64,000 nt of DNA from Chamaea fasciata (lineage: Eukaryota; Chordata; Aves; Passeriformes; Sylviidae), in NCBI GenBank assembly GCA_029207755.1, contig JARCOQ010000017.1, positions 11,110,945-11,174,944 on the forward strand. Direction: 5' to 3'. Positions 23,427-34,626 of this stretch are shown here, in pieces. Under the pieces are notes generated by a model. That model made no database searches. It was not told the origin of the DNA and saw only the letters and a list, made by a program, of their open reading frames with translations. The stretch's first letter is position 1; each line of letters opens with the position of its first letter. The position numbers and the translations under genes were made by a program.

Positions 23427-26400
23427 GGTGTGGTGGCAGCTCCAGTGCTCCCAGTAACTGCTGGAGTGTTGTCACTGCTGACACCTGCCAGCCTGAGCAG
23501 GGAGAGCAGGAAAGATGGGATGTTCTGACGGAAGTGACCCAGCAGGGTGGGGGGGTGAGGAGCAGTGCCAGGAGAGGTGCCTGAGCCAGCAGCTGGATTA
23601 GTGTGGGGCCAGCCCAGGGGCAGCTGTGGCAATGCTGGCTGTGGGGAGGGATAATCCTGCATGGGAGCAGGGAGCCAGGGCTCGGCACCACAGGCTTAAC
23701 CCAGCCTGGGGCCAGAGCTGTGCTGTCTGGCAGGCTGCTGTGAAACCAGAGCAAGCCCAAGGAGCAGTTCTGTTGTGGATTTGTGCTGGGGAGGTCAGAA
23801 CCCAGCAGTGCTGGGCTCCCTCCATGGGTGCTGCTTTCCCAGGGCTGAGATCAGTGCTGGAATTTAATAACTGCAGAGGCAAAGATGATGAGTGAAGTTT
23901 ATCTGTGTTCTGTGCCAGCCTAAATCCCCTTGTTTGGCCATTCCCTCCTTCAGCCAAACAATTATTTTGCCTTTGGGAGGGCCTGGCTGCTGGCAGGGCC
24001 GGCTCTGCAGGTCACATCACATCTGCCCTGCTCCTGGCAGCAGGTGAGGGCATGAGGAGGGCTTTGAGAGAGAAAATCCACCAGCGAGGCTGTGAGTGAG
24101 TTTGGCACTGCTGGGAGGGAGGTGGGTGAAGGCAAGGGAGGAACCAGCCCGGTGGGGTGAGGCATCATCTCCCCTGGGGAAATCACCCTGGGTTTGGGGC
24201 TTGGCTTGCTCCCTGCTTTTGGAGCCACCCCTCCCCTCAAGAGACCAAAATGAGCATTCAGCACACTCACCCTGACAAAGGCCAGCCCCAGCCGTGTTTG
24301 TGCTGTGCTGGCACGAGAAGGGGACTTCGTGTAAATTAAATCGAGTGTAAACTACCCTCATTTCAAAACGGTTTTGCAGTGCCAAGAAAGTATAAACTGG
24401 TTTTAAGGCTACATGGGAACCAAGCTTCTTGTTTTACAAATCTGATCACCTTGGGCTCGGCACCCCCTGGGAGGTTTCAAAAATCTCCAGCAGAGTCTTG
24501 CTTTGTTTGCACGGATTAAAACTGTAAATATATTTAGGCTATGAACACGGAATGGGAAGAAAGGAAAAGATTAAAAAATATTATGCATTTCTGATTTTCA
24601 GATTTATGTTCTTCCACATGGAAGTGTGAATGACATTTATTTGGCTGGCTGCATAATCCATGTTAACAAGACAATTAGTATGTGCTGAAAGTTATTATTT
24701 TCCTCGGCACGTCAAAGTCAGGACTGCTGCTAGATTTGGAATGGAGCCTTGATTAATTCCTTCTTTGCGGTAAAAGATAATATTGAATTTTTCTCCAAAG
24801 ATCCTGGCAGCATGTAATTAATATTTTTTTCCCTGCCTTAAATAAAACGGAACAAAACACAACAACCTAACTGAAGGAAAATTCAGTAAAAACAGGCATT
24901 TCCTCTATGATTGTGTGTTGAGTGATTCCCATGTTTCTGGAAGGCACAGACGGACAGCCAGGGAGAGCTGCAGCTCTCTCCTCGTTCAGGAGCAGGTACA
25001 GGACTAACAGAGGCTCTGTATTTTTTTCAGGCACTGTGAGGTGTCCCTAAAGAGGAACTTTGCTGGAGTTTTTCACCTCTTTTGGAACAGACTCAAAAGC
25101 CTTTGGGTGGGAGAATCTGGCGTTTGAAAAAACCCCAGTGCTGCTACATAAGGTGACTGTGTGTGACTTAAACTAGAGCCTAAATCCTGTGGTCATGCTC
25201 AGTTCTGTTCAGGTGCAGCAGCCTGGGCCAGGACTTGGTGTCAGGTGCTGCAGGTTTTTCTCTGCAGCAAGGCTCCAGGTAGTCTTTATCAAAGTGGTTT
25301 ATCAATATTCTTATCAAAGTACATTTCATAGCAGCGTTTTCCACTTTCCTATTAACTTTTCCTGCCCTTCTCCCCTTTCCCCACCCTGGGTCTGTGTGAG
25401 CTGCACTCTGCTGAGCAGAGCTGCTGCTTCCCTTGCCCTGGCAGCTCACGGCAGGATCTGCTCAGCTTCAGAAAGTTTTGCAGCCATGGCTGAATCTGAA
25501 TCATCACAAAGACTCAAAATATCGAATTTCAGGTGTCTTCTGGTGTCTGCATTCAGCTTGGAGGAGAAGAGCCCCTCTCTCCCATGGCTGGGAGGGATTG
25601 GGGCTGGAGGCAGGGGGAGAGGACAGGGCTCGATGTCTGGGGTGCAGGATGGGGCTGGGGCAGTTATTTGAGAGGTGCTGAGAGCAGAAAGATGTGGGAT
25701 TGCTGGGAGCATGTGGGTGACTCAGTGTTTCAGATTTCAAGTCCCCTTCTGGTACAGGACTTTGGTTCCTAGGGGGAGATGAAGCCTGTCTTGGCTGAGG
25801 AGTGGGGGCAGCTTAGTCTGGGAGCAGGCTAGCACAGAAAACCCAGAAATGCCCCATTTTAGCTTGTCCACTTCATCCCTGACTCTGGGCTGTTCCTTCC
25901 CATGACACCCCCCACAGTAAGAGCAGGGTGCTGCCAAGGAAGGGAATAAAGACTGAGCAGCAAAGGAGCTGCTCTATGAGCAGTTTATATCAAAAGCAGT
26001 TCATACCAAAGCACAGAAAAACAGGTGAAGTGCTGCTGGTGCATTGCTGGGGAAGCTGTGTGCCCCTCTCTGGCACCCAAAGTGGTGATCATCTCTCCGG
26101 GGAATGAGGCTGTCATGGCTCATGGGGTACAGCCAGGCAGGTGGGCAGCATCCTCGTGGGTTTGATTTCCAGCTGGTCTCCCCCTGGCATGGTGCGTGTC
26201 CCTCTGCCCCGGCTTCCCCATGGGCCACAAGGGCGAGAACAGCTTTCTGCAGAGAGCAAGTGGTTAATGCCTGAGGCAGAATGATGAACACCCCTGGAAA
26301 GGTGAGGAATAATCCAGCACAAGGGCTGGAGGAGTGCAGTAAATAAAGCAGAGGTTCCCCACAGAATGAGAATGAATTTAAGCCCTCCATAACTCTCCTG

Positions 26401-28284
26401 TTCCCCAAGCAGTGTCTGAGCTGCCAGAAGCAGGGGCCTGTGGATGAAGAAGTGTGGCTAAACCCCAAAATACCCTTTGTCCAGGGGGGCAGGAGGAAGA
26501 GCCTCCTCCCTGGCAGGGAGAGTGGAGAGGGCAGGTCTGCACCTCCTGAGCTGATCCCACCAGCCCAGGAAATGCCACTGCCCCCAGGAGTGTGATGGGT
26601 GAGCTGGGGCCAAGTGGCTTTGACAAAGAGCAAACATGGCAGGGAAATTGATGGAAAACTTCAGAGAGGTGAAAAGAGTTAGGGTTAAGTATGAAAAATG
26701 TAAGTGTTCCTGGCAGCATGACAATCTTCAGAGTCATATTTCAATTTCCTAGATGAGAATGTTTTATTTAAGAAGGTCAGAGGTTTCCTGGCTGGCCATC
26801 ATGGATACGTGGCCAGGTTTGCTCCTCTTGAAACACAGAAGCATAAACAGAATTGCAGCATGTGTTCTCCTTTTATTCAAAATCAACTCCTTTATCAGTT
26901 TTTCCCCATCTCTCTCCAAATTGTTTGTTGCTGAGGGACTTTAATTGCTCCAGAGCTGGTCCTGTGGGTGCAGCTTAATTTCTCTTCTCTGACACCCTGG
27001 TGGCTCCAAGCTCTGCTGCTCCAGACCACAGTGAACTCATTTAAACCATTAACTGTGATGGCAGCAACATGAGCCTTTTGAGAAATGCTGTTGGGTGATA
27101 TGTGCCCAACATCAGCCCCAAATAAAGGTTAATTTCATTCATCAGGAGATGCAATTAAACCCCTTTAGCTGGGAGCCGTTTTTCTGGGCTATACCACCTG
27201 TTATGAGCATTTCAGGGGTCATGATTTCTGCATTTCCTCTTGCTACCCTAGAATAAATTATGCTTCAACAACTCTAAACATAAATAATTCCTACAACATG
27301 TTTTTTCTTTTTTTTTTGTCGTAACTCAGCCAATCATTGTTATTATTTTCATAATTATGCCATTCTCCATCTGCTTGACGGAGTTAATGTCTCACTTTGT
27401 CAATCACTGGCCCGTCTTCCTTCCATGTCTCAGCAACAGCCAGCCAGAGTATGCAGAAATTAGGCTGTTTTCCAGGCATTGAAATGACAGTTTTAGTGCT
27501 TGTGTTGGTCTTTGTGTGTGTTCATTGACTGGCTCCGCAGTTCTGCCTCTCCAGGGAAGATGCAGGAGGGGCTGGATCCTGTCTCTCACCACGCTGGTGT
27601 TTTGTGGTGCTTTGGGGCAGAGCTGGGGTGTAGCAGAGTGGGACTGGTCCTTCTGGCCCCTCTTCTCCCCCCAGAATTACATCCCTCCCCAAAAATGCAA
27701 ACCAAGGAAAGCCCTGCAGGGGGCTGGCGACAGGCAGCCAGGAGGGTGTGTGAGAGAGAAGTAGCTCTGTGCTCTGCCACGTGAGCTGTACCTTGCAGAA
27801 GTACCCTCGTTTTCCCATTTGTGTGATACTATTGATAATTATCATCGGTAACAGCCTGTGGCTGTTGGCAATTCCCCTGCTCCAGCAAGAAATGGCATTG
27901 GGGTAAAGTGTTTGAGGCCTCCCAGAAAGGTTCAGTTTTTGCTGCCTCACCTTCTTTAGGTGGAGAATGACTCTTTGTGTTCTTCTCCTCCATTCCATAT
28001 GATCCAGCCTTGCCAAAAAGGAGTGAGACAAAAGAGGAGGTAAGGTCATCATCAGGGACTGTGGGCTGGGTGGGTGAGCAGGATTTATTGTGTTGCTAAT
28101 CACAGAGCAGGTCAGCACTGGCTGGAAAACCTACTGGAAATCTGGGAAGAACCCACCAGGCAGCCCACCCTGACCTGGCACCCTCCTGCACCCCACCAGT
28201 GGGGTGGGGCGAGGCAGGTAGGAGAGACTCATCTGCCCCATAACAGGTTCTAGGGGGCATTAAAAACTGGGGTCTGAGCACAAG

Positions 28285-28514
28285 GGGGTTCAGATGGACT
28301 CAAACTGGTTTAGATACTTGGAAAAAATTCTTCACTGAAAGGGTGGTCTGATGCTAGAACAGCTGCCCAGAGAGGTGATAGATTCACCATCCCTGGGAGT
28401 GTTCAAAGAACCTGGGGACATGGTTTAGTGGTGAGCACAGCCTTGCTGGGTTACTGGTTGGATTCAGTGATCTCACAGGGCTTTTCCAGCCAAAATAATT
28501 CCATGATTCTCTGA
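28285..28514 (+). repeat. CR1 LINE, 5'-truncated, third subfamily
   Basis: Forward CR1 tail of the 'GGACATGGTTTAGTGGTGAGC' type. Preceding it are AAAAATTCTTCACTGAAAGG, GTGGTCTGATGCTAGAACAG, CTGCCCAGAGAGGTGATAGA and CCATCCCTGGGAGTGTTCAA. It ends TTGGATTCAGTGATCTCACA, GGGCTTTTCCAGCC and CCATGATTCTCTGA, the usual CR1 terminus. About 230 bp, non-coding. Confidence 0.9.
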
Positions 28515-31194
28515 GTAAACTCAAGGGAAACTGCACCGTGGTTCAGCCTGGTCGTGCCAGCACAGCTCCAAGTGGGGCTGGACAAGATCCCAATGTATTT
28601 TATGTCTCCCCAAAGCTCATTATCGTGGCTGAAATACAGAACCAGGGCAGCACCTGAGCTGCCTCAATTACGGCCAGTTTGAGTAGTCCTGCTCAGCCAT
28701 TCCCCAAGGAAGGAAGCAGTGATTATTTGTGCTGCACAGCAGTTTGGATACCTGTAAGCAGGTGTGCATCCTGCTAAATGCATCCCCGGTAACGAGCTGA
28801 GGCTGTTGCCTAATTAATATTTCCAATATTCCCAGGCTGGATTGATATACTGGAAATGAACAGTGTCAGATGACAACAGAAATTAGATAAGGAGCAGCTG
28901 GAAGTGGTCCGCTCATGTTTAAGATCTAGCACTACCAAACTGTTTTTATTACCAGCAGCTCGAAGAAACTTCAGGGATTTTCAGGGAGATGCTGTTGATG
29001 GTGGGTGAGAAGGGGGAGCTCATCTTCGGGCTCCCCAGTATCCACAGTGAGGAGCAGATTCTTCATTAGCACCAGCCAGCATCCCTGTACAGTGTGGTGC
29101 CAACCACGTTCATTAGCTGCGTGTAATTAGCCAGGGGTTTGGAAATTGCATGAAGGGTTAAGGGTCAAAGGAGTTCTTTCTGAAATTCTTTATAAAATGA
29201 GGAGCTGGGTAGCTGAGCACAGAGGTTTGAATTTCAAGTGAGGATGCTCTGCTTAATGGAAGGCAGGATTTCTTTGGTAGTTACGAAGGGCAAGAATTTG
29301 TAGGTTCCCTGAGCAAAAAATACAGCTGCCTCCTGGGGACAAATTTGCCTATTTCTGTTAGTTATTATCTGTCTTGGTGCAGGGCTTGCAGTTCATTTTT
29401 GGCATGTTGTTTGTAGGGGGTGGATTTGCTACCAGATCTTTGACCGCTAACAGATTACCTAGTTTAACACCCTGGTTGTCATTACACTTGCCTGGACCCA
29501 GAGTCGTGTTATTAAGTTCTGAGGAGATGCTACATCCCCTTCACCCTGAGTGGTTAACAAAAGTTTGACGGCTGCCTGATTTGTTTCTGTCAGGATGAGA
29601 AAGCAGTGATAGGTGGCAGCTCCATTTTCTGTGTAGCCCTTTTTTAATCATTCACACACAAAAAGGAAAATGCACATCTGTCTTGTTTCCTTAAGCACAA
29701 CAGAGAGAATTCAAGCAGATCCTTAAACCAAAAATCAACACATCTGTCACACCAATGAGTTCTGTGACTGGAAAACTACAGGAAAACTGAATCTCTCCTG
29801 TTCCATGGATGTGATTTCTCCTGGTTTCTGCCCCTGGCCCGCACAGCAAGGGCAGTGCTCTGCCCTCTCCTGCCTCCTGCTGATTTTCACCCTTGCTGTT
29901 GAAGGTCCTGAGTGGCAGAAGAGCTCCCTGACAGATTGGCCAGGCAGTCCAGAGCTTGGCAAAAGCAGCTGGAAGAGCTTGTTGTCCCACATGACCCCAT
30001 CTAGAGAGCAAGATTTAATATCTCTCTTCATGTCTCTTTCACAGCCAGCCCTAAAATATACTGGATATCATTATAGGATACTGAAGATTGCTTTTCTTCT
30101 GATAAAATATATTCTGTTCAGTAATGAACATCTGTCAACTCCCTTCAGTATGTGTTTGACACTCACGAGTTTCAGAGATCTGTGTCTGTTCCTGAGTCCA
30201 AACTATACCTGGTACCAGCCATGTGGATTACAAATCCTGTTGGGAAACAAAACAACTCTCTGGTCATTTACAAGGCATGGCATCAAAAAGATAAAATGTC
30301 TTTTTGGTTTGGGTGAAGAACACTTGCAAAAGGGAACCTCTATGATAGTAAAAGCAATTGCAAAAAAGGAAGAGGAAAATATTCCTTTTATGAAATGTAA
30401 ACTCCCTGCTGTGGAAAACTATTGAGGCAAGTAGATGAGTAAGATTATAAAAAGGATTAGATATGGATTATCCAGGATTAAGGCAATGAACTCTCTTGGA
30501 TAAAATTCACAAGTGCTTTTTATCCTGGTGTGTTTGGGGTCCTAGATAAAACTGTTATTTCTAGGTAGATAAAACCTGCCCTCTCCTGCATTGCAAGGAC
30601 CAACAGTTGTGTGTGTTTGCTTCATTTCACTCTTAAAAAACGCTCTGAGCTCCCAAAGCAAACAAGGGCTGAGTGTAAAAACCTCGTTATAGTGAGTGGA
30701 AACACAGCACCTGATGGGGTGGGATGTAGCTGAATATAAACTAGGCACATGGGGGGGAAGAAACCACAGTGTTACACATACATATAAATGTCCTTACATA
30801 TTTCTGTATGTACTTACACTCTGATGGTCCTTGACCTCAGCAGAGACCTGAGGAGTGAGATGTTGGACGTAAAACAGAGAGTCCCTGTCAAAGTGTGAGC
30901 TTGCTGAATCAAACAGGTCATTCAAGCATGAGGATATAGCAAGAAATAAACAGAGAACAAACCAGATCTTGTTGCAGCACTGGGCAAACACTTCTGGTCT
31001 CTGAGTCCAGCTGCCAGGCCTGGCTCCCTGCTGCAGGATGTCCTGCAGGGCTGGACAAGGGGCACAGTGCAGCTTTTCCCTCAGCACCCACAGCAAAGGG
31101 GCCGAGGAGTCCAACCTGGAAAAGAAAAACTGGAGGGGAGAGTGATGCCTTAAGTTTCAGCTTTCACATTTTCAGATTCTGTGCTGCCCAGGGG
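28515..31194. other. Unique non-coding sequence
   Basis: Two stretches (28.70-28.97 and 29.08-29.19 kb) have balanced composition and no simple repeats, and they look like candidate conserved non-coding DNA. An open frame of 206 codons (29805-30425, plus) is the longest outside repeats and GC-rich DNA; I recognise no domain in it. Otherwise nothing. Confidence 0.5.
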
Positions 31195-31217
31195 TGCAGC
31201 TCTGAGCTCACATTCAG

Positions 31218-31592
31218 TGTCACTCAGCTCTTCACAGAGTAGGGAGACAAAACAAATCCTTTTCCTGCTGGAGACCAAGGGCAACTTTCAGGCCCAAAAG
31301 CACAAACAAGGGTGGCTGAAGGGAGGAACAAGAGGGATGGGACCTCGCAACCTGAAGCTGGAATTGGACAATTAAACCCCGATATTGCAAATAGACCAAA
31401 GCTTCTAAAAATGTAAGAACTCATGACCTGTCAGCCATTTTTGTGACCATTTTGGGTCCACCTTGGGTGTAGCCCTGGCCAGGCCCTGTCCTGCCCAAGG
31501 TGTACCCTGGAGACCTTTCAATAAATATCTAGGTTATTCTCCAGCTCTGTCCAGTTCCAGCCCAGCCTTCCCAAGGCATCAAGGGTGTGACA
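31218..31592 (+). mobile_element. Solo LTR, songbird ERVL-like
   Basis: This matches a common songbird LTR in layout and in remembered blocks: CACAGAGTAGGGAGACAAAA, CCTGCTGGAGACCAAGGGCA, AAAGCACAAACAAGGGTGGC, ATTAAACCCCGATATTGCAA and ATGTAAGAACTCATGACCTG. It continues with ACCATTTTGGGTCCACC, then CCCTGGAGACCTTTCAATAA and the AATAAA signal at 31520-31525. As drawn, the ends are TGTCAC...GTGACA, a short terminal inverted repeat. An alternative right end is the CA at 31581, and an alternative left end is TG at 31195. No exact target duplication was found for any pair, and no internal viral sequence is adjacent. The family assignment is from memory and unverified. Confidence 0.75.
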
Positions 31593-34562
31593 TGGCTTGA
31601 GAAAACCAGGAGTGGCTTGGATTGGGAAGAGAGGTTCACTGCACGTTCTAAGCCTGTGCAGATCCAGAGCTTTAATCCACAGCAGTATCTTCCACAAGGG
31701 TTTGGCCTTAAAGGTAGTTTGGAGCTGCAGCAGTCCAGGCTATCAGCTCCACCCCTGTTTCTAATAAAAGAGCTATTGCTCGGTTGTAGACAGCGAAAAA
31801 TAATTTTCAGATGTTGCCGCTACTCACAGCGGGGTGTAATAGAAACTCATTATCATTCACAAGTCTAACTTAATTACATTTTTTCTTGAAGGATTTTATG
31901 CTGTCTCAGTGGGAAGGGGGGCTCATCTGCATACATTCAGGGCCTGTCTTTTCAAACCCTGGTAATATCTATGGTAAATGCCTAAGAAAGTAGGGGAATT
32001 ACTTTAGGGCCTTCATTTGATCAATGCAAGCTGCAGCATGGATTCACCAGACCCACAGGAAATATTGTCATGCCCAAACCCTGAATTGTTAGACAACGAG
32101 ATGTTACCTTGCTCCTTCTGTGCGTGTTGCTTTCATCACATGGTCTGAAAATGAGTGATTTCTACACTGGTCAAATCTTGAAGGCTTTTCTGGCTTTATT
32201 CTTATATTTCTTTTGCAGGAAGAAATTTTCCTCCATAGAAGTCTCGAGGCATTACTGAAAATTGAAAAAAACAAAATAAAAGGAACTGGAATTCAGCCTG
32301 GGACGATCAAAGCATTCCTTGTTTTGCCATGGATGATGTCTGTGGGCAGCCTGGCGCTGTCTGGGTGGGGTGGGTTCCTTCTCTCAGTTGTGTGGATAAC
32401 CAAGGGGTGCAGCTCTGCAGGTCACTCAGCAGCTGGGTGTGGGGAGCCCTTTTCTGAGCCCAGCTCCTCCCGAGGCTGCTCTGCATCCCTGCCCTTGTAC
32501 AATCCACAGGGTCCACCAGGGAGCCAAAAATACCCAGACACAAAATGCCTTTGGGCATTTTATTCACGGGTCAGCTGCCACGAGGGTCAGCACAGCTCCA
32601 CAGAGCCTGGGAGGGCTCTGCAGCCTGACCCCAGCCCAGCAATCACTGCTGCGGGGCCAGGCCTGGGGTGGGTGGTCGTAACCTGCACAGCAGCGGGTCA
32701 GGGAGGGTGACCTTTGCAGGCAGGAGTAAAAGAAGAGGTGAAAAGAGGTGAAACCAGCCATATAATTAGCTGTGTAATTGAACTTTCTAAAGGGCAAGGA
32801 GCTCCAGGCCAGTTCTGCCTCCTGTGAAGTGCAGCAACACCTCCAACCCCTCTGACTACAGAGGAGTGAAAGCCGGGCTGGGGAGTGCTTCACTGACGGA
32901 GAGCACAGATCCAAAGGCAGTTCTGATTGCAGGTTTAGCAGATGTCTTTGGGGTTAAAATGGAAAGATTTAGCCATTGCTATTGCCTGGGAATGCAGAAG
33001 GCCCCAGTGGGACAGAGAGGCTGAAACAAAGCAAAAGTAATTAAACAGAAGCAAAGCAGGCAGCACTTCTCTGCTGATAATCTATGCAAACGACAAAGTT
33101 TCTTGTTTGGACAATCAATAAACCAGCCCATTTCATTTTAGTTTTGTGTGGTTCCATGTACTGGCTGTATTGTGATAGAAACATTGTGAAGCATTGATTC
33201 ACAGATAGAAATATATCTGGGTTGCTTGTGGTTTATTAAGAAGATCAAGATAACAAGTGCTGCATTATTGATCTAACCCAGAGGGACACTTCCTTTTTTT
33301 CCGCTTGTCGATGAAATCCCATTGTAATTATTTTTTCCCTTTTCTCACTCTTCCTTTCCTCTCACCTCTCCCTGTTTCTCTGGGGACGCAGTAATGAAGC
33401 AAGCACAAAGAGTGTCAGTCAGGACTGGCAGTGGGCAGGAAAAGGGTAGAAGGGACACAAGCAGAGGGACTGCAAGGAAAGTGCATTTGCCAGCTTGTAT
33501 GGGAGTGCTAATTCTCTTCATCAAGGCTTAACTGGGTCACAAGCTTAGCAGGAGCCGAAGGAGCCTTTTTTGTTTGCACATTAGAAATCTTTATCAGTGA
33601 GTTTAAATCTTCATTTATTTATATACGTTTATTTATCAGGCCGGCCTACAGGCTCCTGTGCAGAGCTGGATTTACCAAGCTGTGGGATTGCTGTGGGAAA
33701 GGGAAGGGCAGAGCTGGTGATTTATGAGCAGAAGTCCTGCAAGTAGACAGGTTGAACAGTATATCAGTTATGACCATAATGCCACAGTTTTTGGGAGAAG
33801 CACAGAAAAAAGTCATTTCTTGGCTCTTGGCTGGGGAGACAATGCTTGAAACAAGACCAACATTTAGTGGGGCAGGGCTTGGTGAGTCCCACTGCCTCGA
33901 GTCCCAGATGAAGCTTTGGCCTCCTGTGTCCCTCTTCAGGTTCTCTGAGTGAATGTTTTCTCACCTGTCAATACTCAGGTCACACAGAACTGGGCAGGTT
34001 TCAAGCACACCTTGTCCTCTCTTCCCTCCCCAAGATGTTGCTCTTCCTGTGAGTTGGAGATCTCCTTTCAGGCAGTCACTGATGTTTTTCTACCCCTAAT
34101 TTTTCACGTGGCCATGGGTGCCTTGGCTGTGCTCTCTTTACGATCAGCCTGGAAAATTCCAGCTGTGCAGACCTACAGTGAATAAAAGCATTAAAGCTTG
34201 GGACAGGCCAGTTGTCCTGTCCTTGGCTACAGTGTCACCCTGGAGTGTCTCAGGGTGCCCGTAGAGCAAACTAGTGAAGAGTCTGACACCTCATCTTTAC
34301 CTGGAGGGTCAATGCTGGCCTAGAGGTGGAGGGGCATGGATGCCACTGCTTTGCTGCTGGACAGGTGACGCTGCAGCTTTTTGAAAATCTCCATTCCCCT
34401 TCCTATGGAGCTGCTTAAGCACAATTCAAATGGCTTGTCCCCTCAGAGGATCTGGGGTATATTCCTGTCCTTTATGCTTTTTATATTTTTGTAGCCTTGT
34501 GTTTTTATACTTTTTACACCTTCATATTTTAAAATGTCAATATTTCTTTTTATATTTTTAAC
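31593..34562. other. Unique non-coding sequence, candidate conserved islands
   Basis: Stretches at 31.76-31.99 and 33.09-33.35 kb have low repeat content and transcription-factor-like words (GCATAC, TAATTA, CAATAAAC), and could be conserved. The GC-rich part (32.3-32.7 kb) has open frames up to 165 codons without a recognisable domain. No repeat family is recognised. Confidence 0.5.
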
Positions 34563-34626
34563 ACTGGGACTCACTGGTCCTGAAGGTCTTTTCCAACCTA
34601 AACAATTCTGTGATTCTGTGGTTCTA
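34563..34626 (+). repeat. CR1 LINE 3' terminus, very short
   Basis: Only the last ~64 bp of a CR1 tail: TGGGACTCACTGGTCCTGAA, GGTCTTTTCCAACCTAAACA, ATTCTGTGATTCTGTGGTTC. Its terminal short repeats (ATTCTGTG, TTCTGTGG) are intact, which marks the 3' end. Confidence 0.85.

Larger units (their letters stand above)
22813..28284. other. Unique non-coding sequence, AT-rich islands
   Basis: Three kinds of DNA alternate. GC-rich stretches (23.35-24.3, 25.4-25.7, 26.0-26.6 and 27.5-28.2 kb) hold open frames up to 210 codons on the minus strand, without recognisable domains. A guanine-rich block lies at 23396-23426. AT-rich stretches at 24.5-24.86 and 27.2-27.4 kb include homeodomain-type TAATTA words and look slowly evolving. 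A T run lies at about 27308-27318. No exon or RNA gene is supported. Confidence 0.5.

Noticed and set aside
26001..26633. 210-codon minus-strand frame
   Set aside because: GC-rich stretch with other overlapping frames; no domain recognised.
27522..28118. 198-codon minus-strand frame
   Set aside because: No recognisable domain, overlaps plus-strand frames, and composition explains its length.
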